From NCBI GenBank assembly GCA_015680905.1, contig JADFTS010000035.1:1-64000 (forward strand): 64,000 nucleotides of DNA, given 5' to 3'. A program made the translations under genes and the position numbers. This DNA comes from Coptis chinensis. Its lineage: Eukaryota; Streptophyta; Magnoliopsida; Ranunculales; Ranunculaceae. The notes under the pieces were generated by a model, which was given only the letters and a program-made list of their open reading frames with translations, had not been told where the DNA came from and made no database searches. Positions 47,953 to 58,562 of the stretch are shown here, one piece after another. Positions within the stretch are counted from its first letter, which is position 1; each line of letters opens with the position of its first letter.

Positions 47953-48638
47953 TGTTGGCTGAATTTTTTCTCAAGCTTCACAGGTATTTTCTTTTTTCAT
48001 CTCTTGACATTTTGAGGAGAAAGCATCCTTCTGTTTGGGGGTGGTAAGAACTTGAAGCAAAATTTACACAGTTTTTAGCTTCTATATAGCTTCTTTATGA
48101 ATAGGTGTACTTAGTGACAAAGTCTTGTTTCATTTTCTATAATGAAAATTGTCTAGAAATCTCACTCTAGTATTCGAATTAGGATTTCTTCTTAGAAACT
48201 TAATATAATATGTACGCAATAGTTTTTACATCTTTTCTTGAGCATTCAAGCACAGAGTATCATTGACAACACATTGTATACATTTTACACGTTTCAAATA
48301 CCGACATGATCATGTCAAAGATATTTTATGTGATGCATTTTGGAGGGCTGGATTACAAGTGAAGAAAGAGGCTCCCGTGAATTTTTTCACTGATCCGAAT
48401 GGGGGAAGATTAATACTTCGGCCTTGAGATGTATTGGTCTACAGTTGGTTTGAGGGGAAGCATGCGTGCTTTGATGTAACTGGAGCCACTCCGTTGGTAA
48501 GGCTTGGGAATGGAGTATTTGAGTTGGGAGAAGCAGCTAATAGAGCAGCAGCAGGGAAGATTTGGAAACACAAGGAGGCTTGTAAAGCTAACCAGCATTA
48601 TTTCATTTCGTTCACAGCTTGTTACACGTTTGTCCTAA
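47953..48638 (+). pseudogene. 1.5-kb unit 6: internal deletion in the long exon
   Basis: 31-nt exon 47953-47983 with donor GTATTTTC. The main acceptor is lost (TTTTACACG). A TGA replaces the codon after LRP (48425), and the exon jumps from the HYFISF codons directly to the QLV-like tail at about 48612, deleting about 140 bp that include the site of the shared TGA. Confidence 0.68.
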
Positions 48639-48687
48639 TTATTTGCAAAACTCGTTATCATTATCAATAAAATATCCACTTAAAAAA

Positions 48688-48698
48688 AACAACAACAA

Positions 48699-48736
<38 letters not shown>
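48688..48736. repeat. (AAC)n microsatellite
   Basis: An expansion of the ACAACAACA run that starts every unit spacer, here about 15 triplets. Confidence 0.88.
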
Positions 48737-49388
48737 TTTTCATTTATTCGAAGAGTATATACTACCAAAAAAAAAACTTTTATTCGAAGAGTATATACTA
48801 TAAATAAAAAAATAAAAAATAACAACAACAAAAACAACAACATTTTCTTTTATTCCAAGAGTATATACTTCAAAAAATACTAAAAAAAAAAAAACCCATC
48901 ATCATTTTCTTTTTTTCGTAGATTATCCACTACAAAAAAAAAAATAATAAAAATAATAAATAAAACCCTTTAAAAATAAAACAAATCAAAATCTCACAAA
49001 AGCAAAGCTAACTGAACTTATTCTGCTCAAATACAGTCGCGAGAAATACTCTATAAGCTCCAAACAACTTCCACTATTGAAGTTTGCGCCATCAATTCAG
49101 AATATTCGTGTTGGTCTAACTACCTTGTGAAACATTCTTCCATATGTTCTACCTCATTACAAAGCCACGATCTTCATCTAGGAAATCTGAAGTTAAAAAA
49201 CCCAACTTGAAAAAATTAACTTTTCGCATTACATACCACGAGGGAGTGTCGGACAAAAGCACATGTCTCATTTGGTGTGCTATCTGTTACCTATTGTGTG
49301 ATATTTGTTTGTTTTCATTGATTGGTGTCATATTTTTAACTTTCTTTTGACATGTTGCATATTGTGCTCGACACACTTTTCGCCGCAG

Positions 49389-49887
49389 TGTTGGCTGAAT
49401 TTTTTCTCAAGCTTCACAGGTATTTTCTTTCTTCATCTCTTGACATTTTGAGGAGAAAGCATCCTTCTGTTTGTGGGTGGTAAGAACTTGAAGCAAAATT
49501 TACACAGTTTTTAGGTTGTATATAGCTTCTTTATGAATAAGTGTACTCAGTGACAAAGTCTTGTTTCCTTTTCTATGATGAAAATTATCTAGAAATCTCA
49601 CACTAGTATTCGAATTAGGATTTCTTCTTAGAAACTTAATATAATATGTACGCAATAGTTTTTACATCTTTTCTTCAACATTCATACACGGAGTATCATT
49701 GACAACACATTGTATACATTTTCTAGGTTTCAAATACCGACAACAATCTGTTAAGCTCCTTAAGTGATTGCAGAAAGTTATGGATTGCAACCTAATGACA
49801 GCTGGTTCTAACGAGTTTGTATTCAGGAGGATAGGATTTGCCGTTCAGAAAGGACTTGTGTCACAGCTTGTTGCACGCTTGTTCTAA
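49389..49887 (+). pseudogene. 1.5-kb unit 7: most of the long exon deleted
   Basis: 31-nt exon 49389-49419, intact donor, acceptor TTTTCTAG before 49727. After GTTTCAAATACCGACA the sequence jumps to CAACAATCTGTTAAGC at about 49740, deleting about 340 bp. The shared TGA and the tail FVFRRIGFAVQKGL follow to TAA at 49885. Confidence 0.7.
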
Positions 49888-50142
49888 TTATTTATAAAAC
49901 TCGTTATCATTATCAATAAAATTTCCACTTGAAAAACAACAACAAAAACATTTTCTTTTTATTCGGAGAGTATATACTACAAAAAAATTTAAAAAAAAAT
50001 TTTATTCGAAGAGTATATACTATAAATAAAAAAATAACAACAACATTTTCTTTTATTCGAAGAGTATATACTACTACAAAAAAACTATAATAAAAATTTA
50101 AAAAAAATCATCATTTTCTTTTTTAGAGTAGATTATCCACAA

Positions 50143-50160
<18 letters not shown>

Positions 50161-50215
<55 letters not shown>
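50161..50215. repeat. (TA)n-(CA)n compound microsatellite
   Basis: About 21 TA units followed directly by about 7 CA units, at the spacer end before unit 8. Confidence 0.92.
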
Positions 50216-50216
<1 letters not shown>

Positions 50217-50635
50217 TTTAAAATAAAACAAAACAAAATCAACCAAAAGAAAAGCTAACTGAATTTATTCTGCTCAAATACAGTCGCGTGCAATACTCTA
50301 TAAGCTCCAAACAACTTCCACTATTAAAGTTTGCACCATCAATTCAGAATATAAGTGTTGGTCTAACTACCTTGTGAAACATTCTTCCATATGTTCTACC
50401 TCATTACAAAGTCACGATCTTCGTCTAGGAAATCCGAAGTTAAAAAACCCATCTTGAAATAATTAACTTTTCACATACATACCACGTAGGAGAGTCCAGA
50501 CAAAAGCACACGTCCCATTTTTTGTGCTATCTCTTTCATATTGTGTGATATTTGCTTGTTTTCATTGATTGGTGAGATATTTTTAACTTTCTTTTGACAT
50601 GTTGCATATTGAGCTCGACACACTTTTCGCCGAAG

Positions 50636-51468
50636 TGTTTGCTGAATTTTTTCTCAAGCTACACAAGTATTTTCTTTCTTCATCTCTTGACATTTTGAGG
50701 TGAAAACATCCTTCTGCTTGGGGGTGGTAAGAACTTGAAGCAAAATTTACGCAGTTTTTAGGTTGTATATAGCTTCTCTATGAATAAGTGTACTTAGTGA
50801 CAAAGTCTTGTTTCCTTTTCTATTATGAAAATTGTCTAGAAATATCACACTAGTATTCGAATTAGGATTTCTTTTTAGAAACTTAATATAATATGTACGC
50901 AATAGTTTTTACATCTTTTCTTGAACATTCATTCACGGATTATCATTGACAACACATTGTATACATTTTCCATGTTTCAAATACCGACATGATCATGTCA
51001 AGGATATTTTATGTGATGCATTTTGGAAGGTCGGAGTACAATGAAGAAAAAGAGGCTCCCATGAATTTTTTCACCGATCCGAATGGGGAATATTAACACC
51101 GGCCTGTGGATGTACTGATCTACAATTGGTTTGAGGGGAGACATGCGTGTTTTGATGTAACTGGAGCCTCTCCGTTGGTAGGGCTTGGGAATGGAGTATT
51201 TGAGTTGGGAGAAGCAGCTAATGGAGCAGCAACAGGAAAGATTTGGAAACACGAGGAGGCTTGTAAACCTAACCAGCATTGTTTCATTCCGTTCAGTTTC
51301 GACACTTTTGGTTTCTCGGCACAACAATCTGTTAAGCTCCTTAAGTGATTGCAGAAAGTTATGGACTGCAACCTAATGATAGTTGTTTCTAATGAGTTTG
51401 TATTCAGGAGGATAGGATTTGCCGTTCAGAAAGGACTTGCGTCACAGCTTGTTACACGCTTGTTCTAA
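50636..51468 (+). pseudogene. 1.5-kb unit 8: host unit of the retrotransposon
   Basis: The 31-nt exon is flanked by altered sites (acceptor CCGAAG, donor CACAAGTAT), and the main acceptor is CCATG. A frame change near 51040 is followed by an open stretch 51106-51348 with WFEGRHACFDVTGASPLVGL, KIWKHEEACKPNQHC and FSAQQSVKLLK to the shared TGA. Termination at 51466. The retrotransposon lies 27 bp further on, separating the exon from its AATAAA signal, which now follows 57044. Confidence 0.7.
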
Positions 51469-51490
51469 TTATTTTCTAAAACTCGTTATC

Positions 51491-51495
51491 ATTAT
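51491..51495. other. Left target-site duplication ATTAT
   Basis: Five bases directly before the 5' LTR, repeated at 57040-57044. In uninterrupted units the site reads ATCATTATCAATAAAA with a single ATTAT. Confidence 0.95.
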
Positions 51496-51796
51496 TGTAG
51501 TAGCCATATTCAGGGATGTATCACATAAGTATTGGGCCAAGAGATAAGGCCCAGACCATAGTGTGCATTGGGCCCAGAAAATAGGCCCAGGACCAAACTA
51601 TGTCCGATGAGTAACCCTAAGAGAGGGATATAAAAAGGAAGAGGAGGGGAGATAGAGAGGGGGCTGAGAATGGAGGTAGAGAGGGGTGAGGAGTGAGAGG
51701 TGAACTACGGCGGCTTGATCCCGAAAGGGTACATAGGCAACCTAATTGGTGCAGCCGATCTAAAAGAGAGCGAGGTCGCGGTATTGTGGTGCGACA
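51496..51796 (+). repeat. 5' LTR, 301 bp
   Basis: TG...CA ends, several GGCCCA words in its first half and a purine-rich GAGGGGAGATAGAGAGGG block after the TATA-like sequence. Confidence 0.95.
51628..51636 (+). promoter_or_regulatory. TATA-like box of the LTR promoter
   Basis: ATATAAAAA in GGGATATAAAAAGGAAGAGG, 133 bp into the LTR and repeated at 56871-56879. The position suits transcription starting inside the LTR, as retrotransposition requires. Confidence 0.6.
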
Positions 51797-51798
51797 AA

Positions 51799-51816
51799 TG
51801 GCGCCGTCTGTGGGGA
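51799..51816 (+). other. Primer-binding site
   Basis: TGGCGCCGTCTGTGGGGA begins 2 bp after the 5' LTR. TGG pairs with the CCA end of a tRNA, and TGGCGCCGT...GGGGA sites are common in plant Ty3/gypsy-type elements. This suggests the element's parentage although no polymerase gene is left. Confidence 0.8.
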
Positions 51817-51848
51817 CTCGATGAGTAGAGAGATGGGGGTGAGAAAAA

Positions 51849-52640
51849 ATGTGGTCGCGATTGCTATTTGGGGTTTGGGGTTTAGAAAAACTAGAGAAAG
51901 GTGGGACCTTTCCAGAGAAGCGTAACAGAGAGAAGACGGAAGTTAACAGGAGTACATTGAAGACACTCGTAGAAAAATGTCTTGCTTATCATCTCCACCA
52001 ATTCCAACACTATCATCTCTCCAACCCCAAAACCCAAACCCAACCAAGAAGAACGGCTATACACTTCGCTCAAATCATCAAAACTGGTTTAACACAAAAC
52101 GACCTTGTCTTCGGTCAACTCTTCTTATGTCGCTCTGTTTCCAATACCATGAACTATGCTCGTCACCTTTTCGATAAACTCCATCACCCCAAACTCTTCT
52201 TTTACAATGCGACGATTAAAGGCTACTCACTACACGACTTCCATCAAGATGCATTGACTTTATACACTAATGAGGTATCGTTTTGTTACTTGTGATTCTT
52301 TTACTTTTCTGGTTGTTTTAAGATCGGTTTCTACTTTTGGAAAGATCCACATTGGCAAAGAGTTGCATGGACTTGTTTTAAAAATGGGTTGTGTTGAAAA
52401 GCCATTGTTCAATTTGCTTTGATAGATATGTATTGTGCTTGTGATTTGTCGAAGTTATGGACGTTGGGTGTTTGATAAGATTGTTGATAAAGATGTTATT
52501 TGTTGGAATACTATGATAGCTGGATTTATAAAATGTGGGTAGTATGGGTAGGCTTAAAGAGGTTTTTTGATGCACTGTTAGGAATGTTTCGAGTTGGAAT
52601 ACTATTGTGGATATTGTAAATGTGGGCATCCTTGTTCTTG
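51849..52640 (+). pseudogene. Captured PPR gene fragment
   Basis: Seen: an open frame (51849-52295) contains AIHFAQIIKTGLTQNDLVFG, TMNYARHLFDKLHHPKLFFY and NATIKGYSLHDFHQDALTLY. Further on, in broken frames, are GKELHGLVLKMG, DMYCACD, VFDKIVDKDVICWNTMIAGF and SSWNTIV. Known: HxxIIKTGL, YARxLFDxxxxPxxFxxNxxIxGY and DVxxWNTMIxG are the pattern of plant pentatricopeptide-repeat proteins, which bind organellar RNA. The N-terminal part of a P-L-S-type protein is represented, with stops after 52295. It is transcribed in the same sense as the retrotransposon, so it could be part of the element's RNA. Confidence 0.82.
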
Positions 52641-54412
52641 ATTCAGTTAATGCCGCAACCAAAATGATTGAGGATCCGCAGAGAAACTTGGAACAGCGTC
52701 AAAAGGTCTCATGAAGATGCAGTTCTTTCAAATCACTAAATGAGAAATTCTCCGACTTGCATGTAAGGAATGGACTAGCTTTGGAAATACTTGGACTGAT
52801 TTATAGTGAGCTTAAACAGTTAACACTTAGCGTATGTGAAGATGCCCAAGTGAATGGGTTGGATCTTAAAGAAGAAAATTTGTTTGATCTCCTACATCCC
52901 GGTAAGTTCATATACCTCTTGAATCGAATGAGAGAGCCGCTGCTTGGCGAGAGCTTGCTAATTAAGTCGGCAAATCTTTGAGCTGGAGTTCAAGTTGATT
53001 GATATAACACAAGATGTTGCAGAATTGAGGAAGAATAGTGTTGATTCAAAATCCTTCCTTAAGTTGGTGGAAGATGTCGGGGCAGTAGTACAGTTTGAAT
53101 GACATGGACGCCGACTCGATAATCCGTCGATCCTCATATCCGGAATCTTTGATTGCTTCTCTTGTTCAGAAATACACGAAGCTAGTGAACAAGTCAGCTT
53201 TTGTAGGGAAGAGTTTGGTGAAGGAGATGGAAAATAGTGAATTACAAAGCGAAGGTGCACCGGTTAAGTTCCTTGAGTTCTCAACAGAAGCTGAAAATCA
53301 CATCTTCGAGAAAGTTTGGGAAAGATGGAGCATACTTGTAGAAGCTCTTCGTTCGAAGTTACAGACCAAAGGAGTTGAACTTGAGCAATGCGAGAAGAGG
53401 GTATCTTCTCGTCGGGAGAAGCTTAGCATTCTTTGTTCGCGAAAGGAAAAGGCTTGGTCAGGCAAATGAGATAATCTAAAGCGGTCTCTCGAGAGATGTC
53501 ATCTGAACTTGAGAGGTGCTCACAGGAGGTGCACTTTAAAGACACTAGACTTCAGGGATGTTGAAACCAAACTAAAAGCCTATTCAGAGGCAGGTGAGCG
53601 TGTTGAAGCTTTGGAATCGAGCTTTCATACATTCGAACTCTGCTTGCACGCATTACGAGATTCGTTTCTTCTTAAAGATTCTATTCTTCTTCGTGAGGAT
53701 TGAGGAGGTTTTGGAACAAATAGAATTGCCCGAGCATTTTCATTCGGAGATATAATTGAAAAGATTGAGTGGCGGGCGAGGTCGGTTCCTAGGAGTTCCT
53801 TCCCGACGACCCGATTGGGATCAGAAAAAATTCTCCGGGGAATTTGTATTCGAGACTGGTTTTGTGGTTAATGATGGCTGGAAAGATGATGTCTACCCTA
53901 TCTCAAATCCACGGGTTAGAGGACTTGAAAAGAAAAATGGAGGAGCTCCAAAAGGTGGGAGGAGGTCTTGGACGGGATGGACATGCCTTTGCAATTCAAG
54001 GGTCCATGGAGACGTAAGAAAGGTACAATGGTTGGGAAGTGCTTTCTCGAGGCTCATAATGATATAGATTCTCTTAGAAAAAAGATTGAGAATTTTGAAA
54101 GTTATTGTGGATCACTAACTCGGACTTGGAATCAGCCATGTACGAAAGTATCTGATCTTGAGGTGGCTCTTCAAGGTGTAACAAATGAAAGGGAGCTTCT
54201 CTCTTGCAACTAGGAGAAATCCTTGGAGAAAGTTACACAGTATGAGCTTGAGAAATTTAACTTGCAAAATGAAGTTGCTCGTTTGCAGGAGAATCTTGAA
54301 AATGATAATCAACTCCATCTTCGTGTTGAAGGCGAGATTAGGAGATTGCAGGTTTTGGTTAGTGATGCATTGCAGGACCAAGCGCAGAGAACATAGCTTG
54401 TGGTGGCAGTGA
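52641..54412 (+). pseudogene. Captured fragment of a large coiled-coil protein gene
   Basis: Seen, in changing frames: LHVRNGLALEILGLIYSELK, LFDLLHPGKF, VQKYTKLVNKSAFVGKSLVK, LRSKLQTKGVELEQCEKRVS, TKLKAYSEAGERVEALESSF, FLLKDSILL, QIELPEHFHSE, AHNDIDSLRKKIENFESYCG, DLEVALQGVTNERELLS and RVEGEIRRLQVLVSDALQD. Known from memory: the order and wording resemble the very long plant coiled-coil protein typified by Arabidopsis AT4G31570 (Golgi or endosome-associated, function poorly known). At least eight frame breaks are visible. Close to one continuous region of the source is represented with little or no intron sequence, so capture through RNA or from one large exon are both possible. It ends AENIACGGSD at 54413, where GTPase Der begins. 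Confidence 0.72.
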
Positions 54413-54670
54413 TATGAAGAGGATGTCGAGGAGAAGCTTCAGAGTCTTAATTGGACACCGATAGTTTATTCCACTGCAATGATTGGCTGCAGTGTTGAAG
54501 AGGTCATTGCTGCTGCTAGTATTGTGGAGAAAGAAAGGTCGAGAAGACTAAGTACAGCTATTTTGAATCAGGTAGTGCGGGAAGCATTAGCTTTCATATC
54601 ACCTCCAAGGACCAGAGGTGGAAAAAGAGGACGTCTTTATTATTGCACACAGGAGTGTAGGATGCGTTAA
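54413..54670 (+). pseudogene. Captured GTPase Der (EngA) C-terminal fragment
   Basis: Seen: one open frame reads YEEDVEEKLQSLNWTPIVYS, TAMIGCSVEEVIAAASIVEK, ERSRRLSTAILNQVVREALA and FISPPRTRGGKRGRLYYCTQ, then ECRMR and a stop. Known: Der is a double-GTPase ribosome assembly factor, and plants have a plastid form. W-x-P-I-V-Y-S-A begins the link from the second G domain to the KH-like C-terminal domain, which carries the conserved PPRxxGxKxRxYYxTQ motif. Similarity stops right after YYCTQ, where the normal protein continues with RPPTFVFFVN. The junction with the coiled-coil fragment is direct and out of frame by one base. The 86-codon frame itself has no stop or shift, the best-preserved coding piece in the element. 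Confidence 0.88.
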
Positions 54671-55009
54671 GCGTGGGCTGTTATTATGTGATCGGAGAAG
54701 ACGAGACGAGATGAATTGTTGTGTGCCCTGCATCGATTATGATGACGGTGCTTCGGGCTGGGTGCATGGTGTTTGTTCGATTGGTGTGTTTCGGTATATG
54801 ATCGGTTGTGGAGGTTAATTGCTCGGCATTGGTGATGCTTGTAGTGAATGCTCATGTCAGTTATGATGGTGGCTATGAGTGGTGTGACTGACTGGTAGTG
54901 TTGTCTGGTAATGATGATTACAAAAAACGTAGAGAGGCATACACCGCAGCAGGTTACAGAGAAAGAGAAAGATCCGCTGTACCGCGGAACAGAGTGGAGA
55001 TTGAGCTAG
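54671..55009 (+). other. Unassigned part of the retrotransposon interior
   Basis: GC-neutral, GT-rich sequence between the Der fragment and the minisatellite, with no recognisable domain. It may be a fourth captured piece or element sequence. Confidence 0.4.
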
Positions 55010-56590
55010 TATTGAGAGATGGACCCATCTCACCTATAAAGCCAGGGAATGGGGCCCTCCGCGAGCCGGAGTTCCCGGATGCACATTCCAAAGGAGAGCG
55101 AGGGTCCGAGAAGACTCTTCCGGATATGTCGGGGGCATTCCGGGAGAGCGGAGGGGTTCGAGAAGACCCTTCGCGGATATGTCGTGGGGCTATCCGAATG
55201 AGTGCGGGGGGATGAGCCCTCTGCGGACCCTCGCGGTCCAAACTTGGCCGCGTGTGGGGCAGGCAAAGCTGTCCGGACCGGGCGGTCAAGCCTCGGCGGG
55301 ATAGGATATGTGGGACGGGGAGATCCGAATCAAACATGGGGCAAGCTGAGTTGCCCCTCATCAGACTCCACTCCTGAGCAGAGACAACGGGGGGATGAGC
55401 CCCCCGCAGAGATGACATCCGAATCAAACATGGGGGCAAGCTGAGTTGCCCCTCACTAGACTCCCACACCGAAAGCGAGATAGCGGGGGATGAGCCCTCC
55501 TCATGAACAACCGAAAGCAAACCCGGGAGTGGGATGAGCCCTCCGCGGATCAGTGATGCTAGAGATACACAGGGCAATAAGAGAGCCCCAACAGGCAAGA
55601 GCTCGGGGAGTGGGATGAGCCCTCCCGTAGGGATCGAGATGCTAGAGATACATGGGGCAATGAGAGAGCCCTAACCGGGCGACAACCCGGTCGAGCCGTG
55701 GAGTGGGATGAGCCCTCCCGCGGATCGAGAGACGCTGGAGATACATGGGGCAATGGGAGAGCCCCAACCGGGATGGCCCAACCGGTCGAGACCGCTGAGA
55801 TGGGATGAGCCCTCCGCGGATCGGTCGAGACGCTAGAGATACATGGGGCAATGAGAGAGCCCTATGGGGCGACAACCCGGTCGAGACCGCGGAGTGGGAT
55901 GGATGGCCCCCGCGGATATTAGAGATGTTAGAGATACATGGGGCAATGGGGCAATGAGAGAGCCCCAACCGGCGACATCCCGGCAAGAGAGTCCCCCAGG
56001 CGATGAGTGGGTGGGATGAGCCCTTCTTCACGGGAAAGGCAAGAGACAGGCAGGTCAAAGAGAGTAGCCCCAGAGCCTGGTTGAGCCGCAGGTCGGAGTT
56101 ACAAGAGATATGCGGACATGAGATCCGAATCAAACATGGGGGCAAGCTGGGTTGGCCCTCATCAGGCTTCTTTCCAGAACAGAGATAGTAAGGGTGATGA
56201 GTCTTCCGCAAGCCGGAGTTCCAAACTGCAATTGGAAGGGGACGAGTCCCTTTGCGGACGGGATATTGAGGTCCATGAGTAAGGGCAAAGGGGATGAGCC
56301 CTTTGGCGGATACAATGTTGAGTTCTGTGAAAGGGTGAGACACTCCGTGCACATAGTAGTAAATTATGTGGAGGAGAGTTTATGGCCGGGACAAGACACT
56401 CCACGGGTACGGTAGTGAATTTTGTAGATGAGAGTGGATAGCTGGGGTGAGACACTTCGCAGGCATGAGGATTGAGTTTGAAGAGTGAGAGCGAAGGGGA
56501 TAAGACCCTTCGTGGATACGCTAATGAGTTATATGAATGAGAACCGATAGAGTGAGACACTTCACAGACATACGGTCCAGTAGCAGAGTA
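55010..56590. repeat. GC-rich degenerate minisatellite of the retrotransposon
   Basis: GGGATGAGCCCT(C)CGCGGA and GAGATACATGGGGCAATGAG recur throughout. The second word starts at 55561, 55644, 55737, 55835 and 55930, spacing 83-98 bp. Flanking parts (55010-55550 and 56000-56590) hold more degenerate relatives such as ATGAGCCCTTT and GTGAGACACT. Its high GC content contrasts sharply with the AT-rich arrays around the element. Long minus-strand open frames here are a consequence of the repetition. Confidence 0.85.
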
Positions 56591-56724
56591 CATGGATATG
56601 AGATGTCCTGAGGAGAAGAAGACTACGTACAGTCACAGGACAATGTGGATATCTAGAGTTCAGAGAAAGAGACAAGGAAGTTTGAGGACTTCTCGGGTCC
56701 GCCGTCGTCATCGCCGCCGAACCC

Positions 56725-56738
56725 GAGAAGGGGGCAAT
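56725..56738 (+). other. Polypurine tract
   Basis: GAGAAGGGGGCAAT sits directly before the 3' LTR, the position from which plus-strand DNA synthesis is primed. Confidence 0.8.
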
Positions 56739-57039
56739 TGTAGTAGCCATATTCAGGGATGTATCACATAAGTATTGGGCCAAGAGATAAGGCCCAGACC
56801 ATAGTGTGCATTGGGCCCAGAAAATAGGCCCAGGACCAAACTATGTCCGATGAGTAACCCTAAGAGAGGGATATAAAAAGGAAGAGGAGGGGAGATAGAG
56901 AGGGGGCTGAGAATGGAGGTAGAGAGGGGTGAGGAGTGAGAGGTGAACTACGGCGGCTTGATCCCGAAAGGGTACGTAGGCAACCTAATTGGTGCAGCCG
57001 ATCTAAAAGAGAGCGAGGTCGCGGTATTGTGGTGCGACA
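56739..57039 (+). repeat. 3' LTR, 301 bp
   Basis: Differs from the 5' LTR at one position (56976). It is followed by the second ATTAT at 57040-57044 and then by the rest of the interrupted unit (CAATAAAATTTCC). Confidence 0.95.
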
Positions 57040-57726
57040 ATTATCAATAAAATTTCCACTTAAAAAAAACAACAACAACAACAACATTTTCTTTTATTCG
57101 AAGAGATATGCTACAAAAAAAAATCTTTTATTCGAAAAGTATATACTATAAATAAAAAAATAAAAAATAACAACAATAAAAACAACAACATTTTCTTTTA
57201 TTCGAAGAGTATATACTAAAAAAAAAAAAAAAAAAAACATCATCAATTTCTTTTTTTCGTAGATTATCCACTATAAAAAAATAAAAATTAAAAAAAATAA
57301 AAATCCTTTAAAAATAAAACAAATCAAAATCTCATAAAAGCAAAGCTAACTGAACTTATTCTGCTCAAATACAGTCGCGTGCAATACTCTTTAAGCTCCA
57401 AACAGCTTCCACTATTGAAGTTTGCGCCATCAATTCAGAATATACGTGTTGGTCTAACTACCTTGTGAAACATTCTTCCATATGTTCTACCCCATTACAA
57501 AGACACGATCTACGTCAAGGAAATCTGAAGTTAAAAAACCCATCTTGAAAAAATTAACTTTTCACGTACATACCACGTAGGAGTGTCCAGACAAAAGCAC
57601 ATGTCTCATTTTGTGTGCTATCTCTTTCCTATTGTGTGATATTTGTTTGTTTTCATTGATTGGTGTGATATTTTTTACTTTCTTTTGACATGTTGCATAT
57701 TGTGCTCGACACACTTTTCGCCGCAG

Positions 57727-58562
57727 TGTTGGCTGAATTTTTTCTCAAGCTTCACAAGTATTTTCTTTCTTCATCTCTTGACATTTTAAGGAGAAAGCAT
57801 CATTCTGTTTGGGGGTGATAAGAACTTGAAGCAAAATTTACACAGTTTTTAGGTTGTGTATAGCTTCTTTATGAATAGGTGTACTTAGTGACAAAGTCTT
57901 GTTTCCTTTTCTAGGATGAAAATTGTCTAAAAATCTCACACTAGTTTTCGAATTAGAATTTCTTCTTAAAAAGTTAATATAATATGTACGCAATAGTTTT
58001 TACATCTTTTCTTGAACATTCATGCACGGAGTATCATTGACAACACATTGTATACATTTTCCATGTTTCAAATACCGACCTGATCATGTCAAGGATATTT
58101 TATGTGATGCATTTTGGAGGGCTGGAGTACAAGTGAAGAAAGAGGTTCCCGTGAATTTTTTCACTGATCCGAATGGGGGAAGATTAACACTTCGGCCTGT
58201 GGATGTATTGATCTACTGTTGGTTTGAGGGGATACTTGTGTGTTTTGATGTAACTAGAGCCTCTCCGTTTGTAGGGCTTGGGAATAGAGTATTTGACTTG
58301 GGAGAAGCAGCTAATAGAGCAGCAGCAGGGAAGATTTGGAAACACGAGGTGGCTTGTAAACCTAACCAGCATTGTTTCATTCCGTTCAGTTTCGACACTT
58401 CTGGTTTCTTGGCACAACAATCTGTTAAGCTCCTTAAGTGATTGCAGAAAGTTATGGACTGCAACCTAATGATAGCTGGTTCAAACGAGATTGTATTCTG
58501 GAGGATAGGATTTGCCTTTTCAGAATGGACTTGTGTCGCTGCTTGTTGCACGCTTGTCCTAA
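57727..58562 (+). pseudogene. 1.5-kb unit 9: long open stretch
   Basis: 31-nt exon 57727-57757 (donor altered to CACAAGTAT), main acceptor mutated to CCATG. The frame from ATG at 58022 is open for 139 codons through FKYRPDHVKDILCDAFWRAG, LRPVDVLIYCWFEGILVCFD and KIWKHEVACKPNQHC to the shared TGA at 58439. A 1-nt insertion near 58520 disrupts the tail. Confidence 0.68.

Larger units (their letters stand above)
51496..57039 (+). mobile_element. Non-autonomous LTR retrotransposon carrying three host-gene fragments
   Basis: Seen: LTRs of 301 bp at 51496-51796 and 56739-57039, identical except for A at 51733 against G at 56976. They begin TGTAGTAGCC and end GCGACA. A primer-binding site, a polypurine tract and a 5-bp duplication are all present. 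The 4.9-kb interior shows no gag, protease, RT, RNase H or integrase in either strand. It holds sense-strand remnants of a PPR gene, a coiled-coil gene and GTPase Der, then a GC-rich minisatellite. Known: non-autonomous LTR elements are mobilised by proteins of related elements, and a few plant elements (maize Bs1 is the classic case) carry host gene pieces. Inference: a recently inserted, gene-capturing element. Confidence 0.95.

Noticed and set aside
54954-56593. Long minus-strand open frames (up to 236 codons) in the retrotransposon
   Set aside because: They lie in the GC-rich minisatellite, repeat the same Pro, Ser and His-rich peptide and match no domain. Length is explained by repetition and GC content.
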